From Microbacterium ulmi (GTDB taxonomy: Bacteria; Actinomycetota; Actinomycetes; Actinomycetales; Microbacteriaceae), in contig NZ_JAAOZF010000002.1 of NCBI RefSeq assembly GCF_011759705.1, positions 1 through 64,000 of the forward strand: a stretch of 64,000 bases of DNA, written 5' to 3'. Below the pieces are notes generated by a model. That model was not told where the DNA came from and made no database searches. It saw only the letters and a list, made by a program, of their open reading frames with translations. Made by a program: the position numbers and the translations under genes. Below are positions 11,040 to 20,568 of this stretch, piece after piece. Within the stretch, counting starts at the first letter, position 1, and every line of letters begins with the position of its first letter.

Positions 11040-12127
11040 GACAGCACCGCCTCTCGCGCGGGCGACGGCCAGGCGACGGGCCGTCCGAACGACAGCGGAT
11101 CCGCGAGCGTGAAGCCGAGGTGCGCGAACCGTCGCGCGGCATCCCGCATGCGGACTGCGTGATCGACGCTCGCCTCGCCGATGGCCTGCTCGGTGCCGCC
11201 GTCGAAGGCCATGAGCATCGTCTCGCACAGGCATGCGTAGGCAAGGCCGCGGGGCAGCCCGATGTCGCCGCGGACGTCGATCCCGGGGATCGCCGCGATC
11301 CCTCCGTCGATCACGAGGACGTCCGGTCGTTCCGTCTGGAGCGCTGGATCGGTGTTGCGGGGCTGCGTGTCGTCGAGAACGATGGCGCCGGTCTTGAGAT
11401 GCGCCGAGGTGAGGACGGCGTCGACCGCCGAGGTCAGGACGAGCACGAGGTCGGCGTCGCGCACGACGTCCATCGACGTCGAGGTGCGCACCGCGATGCC
11501 GGCGTCGCGTTCGCGGATGTCGGCGGCGAGGTCGCCGAGGCGCCTCGCGCCGCGCGCGACGAGCGTGAGGTCGGCGCCGAGCGGCTCGTCGGCGAGGAGG
11601 CGGACGACGCACGACCCCACGCTCCCCGTCGCGCCGACGATTGCGAGGTGCGCGCCGGGCGCTGCGGGGAGCAGCCGTCGCAGCGCCTCCACGGTCAGGT
11701 GCGCCGTGAAGGCGTTGCCCGTCGTGAGGGTCAGCCCGGGGCGTTCGCGCAGGAGCCGGCCTGCCCCCGTCGCCGGCGCCGTGAGCGCTCCGAGGCCGAC
11801 GATCTCGGCTCCGAGCCTCTGCGCGCGGTCGACGGCCCGCTCGATCCTCCCGAGCACCCAGCGCCGATCCTCCGCGAGGAGCTGGCGCGCCCCGACGGGG
11901 ACGACGACGATCCAGCCGGCGGGGCCGGGCTCGGCATCCTCCCTATGTACGGTCGCGAGGGTCACGGGCGGGACGGGAAGCCGACGCAGCCCCCACTCCC
12001 ACGCGGGCGCCGGAACGCGGCCGAGCGGTCGCCAGATTCGGGCCATGTCTGACGCGACATCGGCGCGAGGATGAACGAGGAAGGCGAACTTCCGTGCGGG
12101 ACGCGAGGGCTCGGTGTCGGCGGGCAC
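11036..12127 (-). CDS. long-chain acyl-ACP reductase-like protein (cyanobacterial AAR family)
   Basis: The 363-residue protein resembles cyanobacterial acyl-ACP reductase as recalled, in motif order. VGLGALTAPAT matches the AAR SALGGFTS region. TTGNAFTAHL (135-144) matches TTGNTHTAY. The NADPH loop VGATGSVGS (164-172) matches VGATGDIGS. YACLCETMLMAFDG matches FACFAEAMLLEFEG, placing C299 at the position of the AAR catalytic cysteine. The last shared motif is IGEASVDH. AAR reduces fatty acyl-ACP/CoA to aldehyde; activity here is inferred. No aldehyde deformylating oxygenase is nearby. GTG start after AAAGGAG. Confidence 0.7.
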   Translation of the reverse strand: MPADTEPSRPARKFAFLVHPRADVASDMARIWRPLGRVPAPAWEWGLRRLPVPPVTLATVHREDAEPGPAGWIVVVPVGARQLLAEDRRWVLGRIERAVDRAQRLGAEIVGLGALTAPATGAGRLLRERPGLTLTTGNAFTAHLTVEALRRLLPAAPGAHLAIVGATGSVGSCVVRLLADEPLGADLTLVARGARRLGDLAADIRERDAGIAVRTSTSMDVVRDADLVLVLTSAVDAVLTSAHLKTGAIVLDDTQPRNTDPALQTERPDVLVIDGGIAAIPGIDVRGDIGLPRGLAYACLCETMLMAFDGGTEQAIGEASVDHAVRMRDAARRFAHLGFTLADPLSFGRPVAWPSPAREAVLS

Positions 12128-12236
12128 GGCGGCTCCTTTCGTGGACGTGTTGAGAGAGAGCCCGCTCGGCGCCCCGTGATACGCCCCGACCCGTCGCTAG
12201 AATCGATCGAACACTGCAGTGAAGGCGGGAGCATCC

Positions 12237-13097
12237 GTGGCGAAGAAGGACGACGAAGGTCCGATCGGTCCGACCGGACGCCCGTATCACGGGTTCCCGA
12301 CGCCCCCCAAGCTCGACAGCCACGGTCCCGCGCGCATCATCGCGCTGTGCAACCAGAAGGGCGGCGTCGGAAAGACGACGTCGACCATCAACCTCGCCGC
12401 TGCGCTCGCCGGCTACGGCCGGAAGGTGCTCGCCGTCGACTTCGACCCTCAGGGGGCGCTCTCGGCGGGGCTCGGCATCCCGACGCACGAGATCCCCACG
12501 GTCTACGACCTGCTGCTCGATCTCAAGCGCGACCCGCACGAGGCGATCGTGCACTCCGCTGTCGAGAACCTCGACGTCATCCCCGCCAACATCGACCTGT
12601 CGGCGGCGGAGGTCCACCTCGTCAACGAGGTCGCGCGCGAGTCGATCCTGGCGCGCGTGCTGCGCAAGGTCACGCCCGACTACGACGTGATCCTCATCGA
12701 CTGCCAGCCGTCGCTCGGCCTGCTCACGGTCAACGCGCTGACGGCGAGCCACGGCGTCGTCATCCCGCTGGAGTGCGAGTTCTTCGCGCTGCGCGGCGTC
12801 GCGCTCCTCATCGAGACGATCGACAAGGTCCGAGACAGGCTGAACCCGAGCATCAAGCTCGACGGCGTGCTCGCGACGATGTACGACCCGCGCACGCTGC
12901 ATTCGCGCGAAGTGCTCGAACGCGTCGTCGAGGCGTTCGGCGACGACGTGCTCGAGACCGTCATCGGGCGCACGGTGAAGTTCCCGGATGCGTCGGTCTC
13001 GGGGCAGCCGATCACGGATTACGCGCCCGAGCACGCGGCCGCCCAGGCCTACCTGCGGCTCGCGCGGGAGCTGGTCGCCCGTGGTGCGGTCGCCTGA
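12237..13097 (+). CDS. parA: ParA-family ATPase linked to scpAB
   Basis: The protein is a 286-residue Walker-type ATPase. The deviant Walker A CNQKGGVGKTT follows a 40-residue basic/disordered lead, then VDFDPQGALSAGLG (Walker A') and ILIDCQPSLG (Walker B). This is the ParA encoded directly upstream of scpA in actinobacteria (Rv1708), distinct from the oriC-linked parA. The GTG at 12237 is preferred because GGCGGGAG lies just upstream. An in-frame GTG at 12219 would add six residues. A TAGAAT hexamer at 12198-12203 is the likely -10. The 3' end overlaps scpA. Confidence 0.93.
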   Translation: MAKKDDEGPIGPTGRPYHGFPTPPKLDSHGPARIIALCNQKGGVGKTTSTINLAAALAGYGRKVLAVDFDPQGALSAGLGIPTHEIPTVYDLLLDLKRDPHEAIVHSAVENLDVIPANIDLSAAEVHLVNEVARESILARVLRKVTPDYDVILIDCQPSLGLLTVNALTASHGVVIPLECEFFALRGVALLIETIDKVRDRLNPSIKLDGVLATMYDPRTLHSREVLERVVEAFGDDVLETVIGRTVKFPDASVSGQPITDYAPEHAAAQAYLRLARELVARGAVA

Positions 13098-13995
13098 GGC
13101 GGCTGCGGGGGATGCCGTGCCGTCGCCTGGGGCGGCGCCCGGGGATGCCGTGCCGTCGCCCGATCCGCCGGGCGACCAGGTCGTCGACTCCGCGACGGAT
13201 GCCGCAGCGGCCGAGGGCGGCTTCCGCGTCTCGCTCGGTGTGTTCGACGGGCCGTTCGACCTCCTGCTCACGCTCCTGTCGAAGCATGAGCTCGACATCA
13301 CCGAGGTCTCGCTCTCGAAGGTCACGGAGGAGTTCATCGCCTATCTGCGCGTGCTCGACGTGGACGAGGAGATCGAGCAGGCATCCGAGTTCCTCGTCGT
13401 CGCGGCGACGCTCCTGGACATGAAGGTCGCGGGGCTCCTGCCGCAGGGCGAGCTCGTCGACGCCGAGTCCGTCGCGCTCCTCGAGGCGCGCGACCTCCTG
13501 TTCGCGCGCCTGCTGCAGTACCGCGCGTTCAAAGAGGTCTCGACGTGGTTCGCTGGGCGGCTGCAGGCCGAGGACAGGCGTCACACTCGCGCCGTCCGCC
13601 TCGACGAGAAATACCGCAACGCCGTTCCCGAGCTCGTCTGGACGCTCAACGCCGACGACTTCGCGGCGCTGGCTCTGCTCGCGATGACGCCGAGGGAGAT
13701 CCCCCACGTCGGCCTCGACCATCTGCACGCGCCGCTCGTGAGCATCCGCGAGCAGGCGGCGATCGTGGTGACCCTGCTGCGGGATGCCGGCGCCATGAAC
13801 TTCCGGGAGCTCGTCGCGGGCGTGACGCAGTCCGGCGTCGTCGTCGCCCGCTTCCTGTCGGTGCTCGAGCTCTACCGCCACGCCGCCCTGTCCTTCGAGC
13901 AGCTCGAGCCGCTCGGAGAGCTCACCCTGCGCTGGACCGCCGAGCGGTGGTCCGACGAGAACCTCGCGACCCTGGGGGCAGACTATGACCGATGA
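13081..13995 (+). CDS. scpA: segregation and condensation protein A
   Basis: ScpA is the kleisin that bridges Smc heads. The protein has about 304 residues. A Pro/Ala-rich leader containing a duplicated GDAVPSP segment is followed by the family opening FDGPFDLLLTLLSKHELDI and the winged-helix C-terminus (LTLRWTAERW). The start is one of two adjacent GTG codons, 13081 or 13084, inside the parA end, with GGGAG at 13066-13070. It overlaps scpB by 11 bases. The gene order parA-scpA-scpB-rluB is the standard actinobacterial block. Confidence 0.93.
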   Translation: MVRSPEAAAGDAVPSPGAAPGDAVPSPDPPGDQVVDSATDAAAAEGGFRVSLGVFDGPFDLLLTLLSKHELDITEVSLSKVTEEFIAYLRVLDVDEEIEQASEFLVVAATLLDMKVAGLLPQGELVDAESVALLEARDLLFARLLQYRAFKEVSTWFAGRLQAEDRRHTRAVRLDEKYRNAVPELVWTLNADDFAALALLAMTPREIPHVGLDHLHAPLVSIREQAAIVVTLLRDAGAMNFRELVAGVTQSGVVVARFLSVLELYRHAALSFEQLEPLGELTLRWTAERWSDENLATLGADYDR

Positions 13996-14608
13996 CGATC
14001 CGACGAGCTCAGCCGCGGAGCGCGGCGAGCCGGCGCCACGCCGGCACGACGCGGCATCCGTCGCTCGCAGGCTCGAGGCGATCCTGCTGGTGGTCGAGGA
14101 GCCGCAGAGCCTCGTGAGCCTCGCCACCGCCGTCGACGCGCCCGTCGCGGCCGTGCGCCAGGCGATCGAAGGACTCGTGGAGGACTACGACGGTCTCACC
14201 GGCGGGCCGCGACGCGGCTTCGAGCTGCGCGAGGTCGGCGGCGGCTGGCGGCTCTATGTCCGCGCCGAGCACGACGGTCTCGTGAGCGAGTTCGTCAACA
14301 CGCAGGCGCCGTCCCGGCTGTCGCAGGCGGCGCTCGAGACGCTCGCCGTCATCGCGTACAAGCAGCCCGTGACGCGCGGGCAGGTCGCGTCGATCCGCGC
14401 CGTGAACGTCGACTCCGTCGTCAGGACGCTCCTCTCGCGCGGACTCATCCAGGAGGCGTTCACGGATGCCGAGACCGGCGCGATCCACTATGCGACGACG
14501 GACGCGCTTCTCGTGAACCTCGGCATCAACTCGCTCGACGAGCTGCCCCACATCTCGCCGCTGCTCGACGACGGCGCCGACGGATTCGACGCGGAGGTCG
14601 TGCGATGA
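13985..14608 (+). CDS. scpB: segregation and condensation protein B
   Basis: The 207-residue winged-helix protein partners ScpA in the Smc complex. Family hallmarks are ARRLEAILLVVEEP near the N-terminus and QAALETLAVIAYKQPVTRGQVASIRAVN in the middle. The ATG at 13985 lies within the scpA 3' end, and the stop overlaps the rluB start (ATGA), so three successive genes are translationally linked. Confidence 0.95.
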   Translation: MTDDDPTSSAAERGEPAPRRHDAASVARRLEAILLVVEEPQSLVSLATAVDAPVAAVRQAIEGLVEDYDGLTGGPRRGFELREVGGGWRLYVRAEHDGLVSEFVNTQAPSRLSQAALETLAVIAYKQPVTRGQVASIRAVNVDSVVRTLLSRGLIQEAFTDAETGAIHYATTDALLVNLGINSLDELPHISPLLDDGADGFDAEVVR

Positions 14609-15387
14609 CCGAGTCACCGGAGGCCGAGGGCATCCGGCTGCAGAAGGTTCTCGCCAACGCGGGCGTCGCGTCCCGGCGCGTGTCGGAGCAGCTCATCGTC
14701 GAGGGACGCGTCCGGGTCAACGGCGTCGTCGTGACCGAGCTGGGATCGCGCATCGACCCCGCCGTCGACCTCGTCGACGTCGACGGCACGGCGATCCAGC
14801 TCGACCAGTCGAAGCGCTACGTCATGCTCAACAAGCCCACGGGCGTCGTGAGCTCCATGAACGACGACCGCGGGCGACCCGATCTGCGGCGCTTCACGAA
14901 GGAGTGGGCGGAGCGGCTCTACAACGTCGGCCGCCTCGACGCCGACACGAGCGGCCTGCTCGTCCTCACGAACGACGGCGAGCTCGCGCACGTCCTGGCG
15001 CACCCGTCGTTCGGCGTCACGAAGGTGTACATCGCGAAGGTCGATGGACGCGTGACGCCGCAGACCATCGCGAGGCTCACGAAGGGCGTCGACCTCGAGG
15101 ACGGGCCGATCGCGGCCGACAAGGCGCGGCTGCTGTCCAGCTCGGACGCCGGGGGCGGGTCCCTCGTCGAGCTGACCCTGCACTCCGGCCGCAACCGCAT
15201 CGTGCGGCGGATGATGGCGGAGGTGGGGCATCCCGTCGTCGAGCTCGTCCGACGGCAGTTCGGGCCTCTTCACCTGGGAGGCCTCCCAGCGGGCCGGGCC
15301 CGCGAGTTGACTACAGTGGAACGCGGCGCGCTGCTGACTCTCGCGCGTCAGGCGGGGGTCCCGTCGGGGGAGCAGGAGACCGAGTGA
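14605..15387 (+). CDS. rluB: pseudouridine synthase, RluB/RsuA family
   Basis: The 260-residue enzyme isomerises uridine in rRNA. An S4 domain (LQKVLANAGVASRRVSEQLI) is followed by the catalytic domain. The active-site Asp is in GRLDADTSGLLVLTNDG, and the end motif is HSGRNRIVRRMMAEVGHPV. It matches Rv1711. The start overlaps scpB and the stop overlaps tyrA (GTGA). Confidence 0.94.
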   Translation: MTESPEAEGIRLQKVLANAGVASRRVSEQLIVEGRVRVNGVVVTELGSRIDPAVDLVDVDGTAIQLDQSKRYVMLNKPTGVVSSMNDDRGRPDLRRFTKEWAERLYNVGRLDADTSGLLVLTNDGELAHVLAHPSFGVTKVYIAKVDGRVTPQTIARLTKGVDLEDGPIAADKARLLSSSDAGGGSLVELTLHSGRNRIVRRMMAEVGHPVVELVRRQFGPLHLGGLPAGRARELTTVERGALLTLARQAGVPSGEQETE

Positions 15388-16499
15388 GCGACACGTTGAT
15401 CACGCGCGCCCGTGCGGCGCGCGTGCGCGGCACCGTGCGGATCGTGGGCGCGGGGCTCCTCGGCGCCAGCATCGGTCACGCGCTCACGGCCGAGGGCGTC
15501 GACGTCGCTCTCGCCGACTCGTCGCCCGCGCAGCTGCGCCTCGCCGTCGACTACGGCGCCGGCCGTCGTGCGCGCGACGACGACGATCCGACGCTTGTCG
15601 TCGTGGCCGTGCCGCCGGATGTCACGGCCGACGTCATCGAGCGCGAGCTCGCGTCGTTCCCGAACGCCGTCGTGACGGATGTCGCGAGCGTCAAGTCGGA
15701 GCCCGTCCGCGCTCTGCGCGAGCGCGGCGTCGACCTCGCCAGGTACATCGGCTCGCACCCGCTCGCGGGACGCGAGCGGGGAGGCGCGATCGCGGCGCGA
15801 GCCGACATCTTCGTCGGCCGGCCCTGGGTCGTGTGCCGGGACGAGGAGACGTCCGCGGCAGACCTCGCGCTCGTCGAGGGGCTCGCGCTCGACCTCGGCG
15901 CGACTCCGATCGAGATGACGCCCGACGAGCACGACCGCGCGGTCGCCCTCGTCTCGCACGTTCCGCAGCTCGTCGCGAGCCTGCTCGCCGGACGCTTCGT
16001 CGACGCGCCGGACGGTTCGCTGCGCCTCGCGGGACAGGGCGTGCGCGACACGACGCGGATCGCGGCATCCGCCCCCGAGCTGTGGGTGCAGATCCTCGGC
16101 GCGAACGCGGAGCCCGTCGTCGATGTGCTGGAAGCGCTCGCCGCCGACCTCTCGTCCGTCGCCGACGCGCTGCGTGCGCCCGACGCTCCCGGCGCGCGCC
16201 GCGCCGTCGCCGACACCATCCGCCGCGGGAACGACGGGGTCGAGCGGCTCCCCGGCAAGCACGGCCAGAACCGCCGGTTCGAGACGATCGTCGTCATGGT
16301 CGACGACACGGCCGGGCAGCTCGGGCGCCTGTTCGGGGAGCTCGGGGAGCTCGAGGTGAACGTGGAAGACCTGCGGCTCGAGCACTCGCCCGGCGCACAG
16401 TTCGGCCTCGCCGAGATCAGCGTCGTGCCCAGTGCCGTGCGGCGCGCGATCGACGGGCTCGAAGCCCGAGGCTGGAGGATTGCGAGTGTCAATGACTGA
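15384..16499 (+). CDS. tyrA: prephenate dehydrogenase with C-terminal ACT-like domain
   Basis: This protein converts prephenate to 4-hydroxyphenylpyruvate (tyrosine synthesis). Its 371 residues include the dinucleotide motif [15 protein letters not shown], the substrate-site segment [10 protein letters not shown] and [15 protein letters not shown]. The C-terminal 75 residues ([20 protein letters not shown] onward) have ACT-domain character and may bind tyrosine. The GTG start overlaps the rluB stop. In M. tuberculosis this gene is not between rluB and cmk, so the insertion is a lineage marker. Confidence 0.92.
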   Translation: MSDTLITRARAARVRGTVRIVGAGLLGASIGHALTAEGVDVALADSSPAQLRLAVDYGAGRRARDDDDPTLVVVAVPPDVTADVIERELASFPNAVVTDVASVKSEPVRALRERGVDLARYIGSHPLAGRERGGAIAARADIFVGRPWVVCRDEETSAADLALVEGLALDLGATPIEMTPDEHDRAVALVSHVPQLVASLLAGRFVDAPDGSLRLAGQGVRDTTRIAASAPELWVQILGANAEPVVDVLEALAADLSSVADALRAPDAPGARRAVADTIRRGNDGVERLPGKHGQNRRFETIVVMVDDTAGQLGRLFGELGELEVNVEDLRLEHSPGAQFGLAEISVVPSAVRRAIDGLEARGWRIASVND

Positions 16500-17214
16500 C
16501 CCTTCGACGAGCTCGGCGGCTGCGGCGGCGGATGCGCCCGTCGTCGTCGCGATCGACGGACCCGCCGGCAGCGGCAAGTCGAGCGTCTCGAAAGAGGCCG
16601 CCCGGCGCCTGGGCTACGGGTATCTCGACACGGGCGCCGCCTACCGGGCGCTCGCGTGGCACGCGCTCCAGCACGGCGCCGACACGTCGGACTCGTCCGC
16701 CGTGATCGACGTCGCGGGCGACTTCGACTACGCGATCTCGCTCGACCCCGACGAGTACTGGGTCCGCGTCGGCACGACCGACGTGACCGACGCGATCCGC
16801 GAGCCGCGCATCTCCGACGCCGTCAGCGGAGTCGCGCGCGTGCCGGTCGTGCGCCGAACGGTCAACGCGCTGTTCCGCGGCCTCGTCGCGGAGTCGGGGC
16901 GCCCGGGCGTCGTCGTGGAAGGACGCGACATCACGACCGTCGTCGCCCCGGACGCGCCCGTGCGGATCCTGCTGACGGCCGCACCCGACGTACGGGCCGC
17001 GCGCCGCAGCAATGAGCTCACGACGCAGGATGCGGCATCCGTCGCCGCTGCCCTCCACAAGCGCGACGCATCCGACTCGACCGTCGTCGACTTCCTCACG
17101 GCAGCGCCGGGGGTCGTCGTCGTCGACTCGACGGAGCTCGACTTCGCGCAGACCGTGGACGCCGTCCTCGACGTCGTCCGGTCCGCGCTCGACACAGACA
17201 GGAGCGCATCTTGA
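16486..17214 (+). CDS. cmk: cytidylate kinase
   Basis: The 242-residue kinase phosphorylates CMP/dCMP. The P-loop is [15 protein letters not shown], followed by [10 protein letters not shown] and [21 protein letters not shown]. The GTG at 16486 has GGAGG seven bases upstream and is preferred to the ATG at 16492. It starts inside the tyrA 3' end and its stop overlaps the der start (TTGA). Confidence 0.95.
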   Translation: MSMTDPSTSSAAAAADAPVVVAIDGPAGSGKSSVSKEAARRLGYGYLDTGAAYRALAWHALQHGADTSDSSAVIDVAGDFDYAISLDPDEYWVRVGTTDVTDAIREPRISDAVSGVARVPVVRRTVNALFRGLVAESGRPGVVVEGRDITTVVAPDAPVRILLTAAPDVRAARRSNELTTQDAASVAAALHKRDASDSTVVDFLTAAPGVVVVDSTELDFAQTVDAVLDVVRSALDTDRSAS

Positions 17215-18734
17215 GCGCCGACGAGGAATACGAAGGCGGGCCCGATCAGCTCGCCGACAAGCTGGCCGATCTCGACGAGGAGCTCGCCGAGCAGCGGGCC
17301 GAAGCGCTCCGCGCCTCGCTCTCCGACTACGAGCTCGAGGACGAGGATGCCGCGCTCCTGGCGGGCGTGACCCTCGGCGAGGACGGCGTCGAGTACCTGC
17401 CGGCGCTGCCGGTCGTCGCGATCGTGGGACGCCCGAACGTCGGCAAGTCGGCGCTCGTGAACCGGATCCTCGGCCGCCGAGAGGCGGTCGTGGAGGACAC
17501 CCCCGGTGTGACGCGCGACCGTGTGACGTACAAGGCGGAGTGGATGGAGCGCCGCTTCTCGCTCGTCGACACGGGCGGGTGGGAGCCCGACGCTCGCGGG
17601 ATCGATCGGTCGGTAGCGGCTCAGGCGGAGGTGGCGATCGATCTCGCCGACGTCGTGCTCTTCGTCGTCGACGCCATGGTCGGGGCCACCTCGACGGACG
17701 AGCACGTCGTGCGGCTTCTGCGCAAGAGCCGCAAGCCCGTCTTCCTCGTCGCGAACAAGATCGACGACGCGCGCCAGGAGCCTGAGGCCGCAGCCCTGTG
17801 GAATCTCGGCCTGGGCGAGCCGCATCCCGTCTCGGCGATCCACGGCAGAGGCGTCGCGGACCTCCTCGACGAGGTCGTCAAGGTGCTGCCGGACGTCTCC
17901 GCCATGGGGAAGCAGGAGGTGAGCGGTCCGCGTCGCGTCGCGATCCTGGGTCGTCCGAACGTCGGCAAGTCCTCGCTGCTGAACAAGGCGGCGGGCGAAG
18001 AGCGCGTCGTCGTCAACGAGCTCGCCGGCACGACACGCGACCCCGTCGACGAGCTCGTCGAGCTCGGCGGCAGGCTGTGGCGCTTCGTCGACACCGCCGG
18101 CATCCGTCGTCGCGTGCACCTGCAGCAGGGCGCCGACTTCTACGCGTCGCTGCGCACGTCCGCCGCGCTCGAGAAGGCGGAGGTGGCGGTCGTCGTCCTG
18201 GATGTGACCCAGCCCGTGAGCGTGCAGGACCTCAACATCATCGACCTCGTGCTCGAGTCCGGCCGCGCGCTCGTCATCGCCTACAACAAGTGGGATCGCC
18301 TGAACGACGACGACATGGAGAACATCGATCGTCGCCGGTACCTCGAGCGAGAGATCGAGCAGGACCTCGCGCACGTCACATGGGCGCCGCGCGTCAACAT
18401 CTCCGCCCGAACGGGCCGGCACCTCGAGAGGCTCGTGCCGGCGCTCGAGACGGCGCTCACGTCGTGGGATCAGCGCATCCCCACCGGCAAGTTCAACGCG
18501 TTCCTTTCGGAGCTCGTCGCGGAGCACCCCCACCCGGTGCGGGGCGGCAAGCAGCCGCGCATCCTGTTCGGGACGCAGGCCTCGACGCGCCCGCCGACGT
18601 TCGTGCTGTTCACGACGGGATTCCTCGACCCCGGGTACCGCCGCTTCATCCAGCGGCGCCTGCGCGAGCTGTACGGGTTCGAGGGCACGCCGATCGTCGT
18701 CAACATGCGGGTGCGCGAGCGCAAGCAGCGCTGA
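17211..18734 (+). CDS. der: ribosome biogenesis GTPase Der (EngA)
   Basis: The 507-residue double GTPase acts in 50S maturation. The two G domains show [13 protein letters not shown] with DTGGWEPD and NKID, then [13 protein letters not shown] with DTAGIRRR and NKWDRLN. A KH-like C-terminus follows ([11 protein letters not shown], ending RERKQR). An acidic 60-residue N-terminal extension precedes G1, common in actinobacteria. The start is TTG at 17211, overlapping the cmk stop, with AGGAG upstream. Confidence 0.96.
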   Translation: MSADEEYEGGPDQLADKLADLDEELAEQRAEALRASLSDYELEDEDAALLAGVTLGEDGVEYLPALPVVAIVGRPNVGKSALVNRILGRREAVVEDTPGVTRDRVTYKAEWMERRFSLVDTGGWEPDARGIDRSVAAQAEVAIDLADVVLFVVDAMVGATSTDEHVVRLLRKSRKPVFLVANKIDDARQEPEAAALWNLGLGEPHPVSAIHGRGVADLLDEVVKVLPDVSAMGKQEVSGPRRVAILGRPNVGKSSLLNKAAGEERVVVNELAGTTRDPVDELVELGGRLWRFVDTAGIRRRVHLQQGADFYASLRTSAALEKAEVAVVVLDVTQPVSVQDLNIIDLVLESGRALVIAYNKWDRLNDDDMENIDRRRYLEREIEQDLAHVTWAPRVNISARTGRHLERLVPALETALTSWDQRIPTGKFNAFLSELVAEHPHPVRGGKQPRILFGTQASTRPPTFVLFTTGFLDPGYRRFIQRRLRELYGFEGTPIVVNMRVRERKQR

Positions 18735-18752
18735 CGTCCTGCCCCGGCGCCC

Positions 18753-18799
18753 GGCGTTCTCATCGCATGCGGGCCGCGGGCGTTCTCATCGCATGCGGG
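18753..18799. repeat. 26-bp tandem duplication at the 3' end of the acetyltransferase gene
   Basis: The 21-base sequence running from GGCGTTC to ATGCGGG occurs at 18753-18773 and again at 18779-18799, offset by 26 bases. The second copy contains the stop codon of the minus-strand GNAT gene. The first copy lies just beyond it. Confidence 0.85.
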
Positions 18800-19205
18800 A
18801 TGCCGCGGGTCGCACCATCGCCGTCTCGTCCGGAACGACGAAGCCGAACTGCTCGTAGAGGCCGTGCGCGTCCTTCGTGAAGAGCGTCCAGCGGAAGTCG
18901 CGGCCCGGGCCGTCGTCGATCATCCGTGCGATGAGGCGCTTGCCGAGCCCCGCGCCCTGGTGCGCGGGCAGCACGAAGACATCGGCGAGGTACGCGAACG
19001 CGACGCCGTCCGAGACCGCCCGCGCGAACGCGACCTGCTCGCCCGTGTCGACGCGATAGGCGCCGACGACGCGCCAGGCGCCGTCGAGCTGCCGATCGAG
19101 GTCGGCGCGCTCGCGCCAGCGGCCCCAGTAGGCAGCCGTCGAGAGCCATCCCCAGACGATGTCGCACTGGATCCGGGCGGGGTCGTCGTCGAGCTCGTAG
19201 TCCAC
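18786..19205 (-). CDS. GNAT family N-acetyltransferase
   Basis: The 139-residue protein has the acetyl-CoA loop (VLPAHQGAGLGKRLIARMI) and the late GLYEQFGFV segment typical of small GNAT enzymes. The start region begins VDYELDDDPARIQCDIVWGWL. The substrate is unknown. The GTG at 19205 is preceded six bases upstream by CAGACT (minus strand) and lacks a ribosome-binding site, so it may be leaderless. It is divergent from the Nudix fusion gene. Confidence 0.85.
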   Translation of the reverse strand: MDYELDDDPARIQCDIVWGWLSTAAYWGRWRERADLDRQLDGAWRVVGAYRVDTGEQVAFARAVSDGVAFAYLADVFVLPAHQGAGLGKRLIARMIDDGPGRDFRWTLFTKDAHGLYEQFGFVVPDETAMVRPAASRMR

Positions 19206-19288
19206 CGTCCCAGTCTGCCGAGTCGTCGCGTCATCCGGCTCGGTCCGATCGGGGGTGCGTGGCCCGCGCCGTGTGACAGGCTGGACGT
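19206..19288. promoter_or_regulatory. bidirectional, apparently leaderless promoter region
   Basis: On the minus strand CAGACT (19217 to 19212) lies six bases before the GTG at 19205. On the plus strand CAGGCT (19277-19282) lies six bases before the GTG at 19289. Neither start has a Shine-Dalgarno sequence. Confidence 0.4.
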
Positions 19289-20185
19289 GTGACGATCGAG
19301 CCTCCCGTTCCCGGCGAGCCGCGGCGTCCGTTCGGCCCGCGCGATCCGGGCGATGCGTGGGTGGTCGCCCCCTCGGGGGAGCGGTACTGGGGCCGGTTCG
19401 GCGCCGCCGGGCTGCTCGCGTACGATCCCGCGCGCGGTGTCCTCCTGCAGCACCGCGTCGCCTGGAGCCATCACGGCGACACGTGGGGTCTGCCGGGCGG
19501 CGCGCGCCACGAGGGCGAGTCGGCATGCGACGGCGCGCTGCGCGAGGCGCAGGAGGAGGCGGGGGTGCCGGATGCCGCGATCCGCCCGCGGCTGCTCAGC
19601 ATCCTGGATCTCGGGTACTGGACCTACACGACCCTCGTCGGCGACGTCGTCACGCCGTTCGAGCCGACGATCAGCGACCCCGAGAGCAGAGAGCTGGCGT
19701 GGGTGCCCGCGGATGCCGTCGCGGCGCGTGCGCTGCATCCGGGCTTCGCCGACTCCTGGGACCGGCTGCGTGCGCTTCTCTCCGTGCGGCCGGCCGTCGT
19801 CGTCGACGTCGCGAACGTCGTCGGGGCGGTGCCCGACGGATGGTGGCGCGACCGAGCGGCCGCGGCGACGCGCCTGCTCGGACGGATGTCGGGGCTCGTC
19901 GCGAGCGGGATCCCGGCGTCGGCGCTCGACCTTCCCGAGGACGTGTGGTTCCCCGAGTGGACCGCCGTCGTCGAAGGCGAGGGTCGCGGGGCGGAGGAGG
20001 TCTCGGGCATCGGGATGGTGCGGGCCGCGGCATCCGGGGACGACGCGATCGTCGCGGAGGCCGCACGGATCGTGGCGGAGGGCCGCGTCGTGACGGTCGT
20101 GACGAGCGACCGCGCGCTTGCGACGCGGGCGACGGATGCCGGAGCCGACGTCCGCGGGGCACGCTGGCTGCTCGATCTGTTCTAG
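19289..20185 (+). CDS. Nudix hydrolase fused to a PIN/NYN-like nuclease domain
   Basis: The 298-residue protein has two domains. Residues about 45-160 form a Nudix hydrolase with box GGARHEGES...LREAQEEAGV, all catalytic positions present. Residues about 168-298 look like a PIN/NYN nuclease fold: a leading acidic strand VVVDVANVVG, a central GDDAIV, and VVTSDRALATRATDAG followed by a short terminal strand. These acidic positions fit the metal site of that superfamily. The combination suggests nucleotide or RNA turnover; the role is unproven. GTG start, leaderless-type -10 upstream. Confidence 0.75.
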   Translation: MTIEPPVPGEPRRPFGPRDPGDAWVVAPSGERYWGRFGAAGLLAYDPARGVLLQHRVAWSHHGDTWGLPGGARHEGESACDGALREAQEEAGVPDAAIRPRLLSILDLGYWTYTTLVGDVVTPFEPTISDPESRELAWVPADAVAARALHPGFADSWDRLRALLSVRPAVVVDVANVVGAVPDGWWRDRAAAATRLLGRMSGLVASGIPASALDLPEDVWFPEWTAVVEGEGRGAEEVSGIGMVRAAASGDDAIVAEAARIVAEGRVVTVVTSDRALATRATDAGADVRGARWLLDLF

Positions 20186-20568
20186 GGCTCGTCGTCTCCG
20201 GAGACGGCGTCGCGACCGCGCAGACGGTCGATCTCGCGGCGCTCGCGCTTGGTGGGGCGCCCGGCTCCGCGGTCGCGCTTGGCGAGGACCGGGACAGGAT
20301 CGCGGGGCGGCGTGCGATCCTCGAGGGCGGCAGCGGCGGGCTCTGCGCCGACGCGCTTCGAGATGGGCGCCCTGACGACGAGGATCCGGTCGAACCCGGA
20401 TATCCGCACGCGCAGCTCGTCTCCTGGGTGGACGGGCTGAGCGGCCTTCGCACGCTCGCCGTTGACGCGTACATGTCCCGCGCGGCATGCGGCTGTCGCT
20501 GCCGACCGCGTCTTGTAGACGCGGACCGCCCACAGCCAGGCGTCGACGCGGGCGGAGGCGCTCGTCAT
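20182..20568 (-). CDS. S4-domain RNA-binding protein (Hsp15-like)
   Basis: The 128-residue protein opens with SARVDAWLWAVRVYKTRSAA and then GHVRVNGERAKAAQPVHPGD, the S4 fold of the Hsp15/YrfH family, which binds stalled 50S-peptidyl-tRNA complexes in E. coli. The C-terminus is basic (GRPTKRERREIDRLRGR), as in that family. The ATG overlaps the stop of the upstream membrane-protein gene (ATGA). The 3' end overlaps the convergent Nudix gene by four bases. Confidence 0.88.
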   Translation of the reverse strand: MTSASARVDAWLWAVRVYKTRSAATAACRAGHVRVNGERAKAAQPVHPGDELRVRISGFDRILVVRAPISKRVGAEPAAAALEDRTPPRDPVPVLAKRDRGAGRPTKRERREIDRLRGRDAVSGDDEP

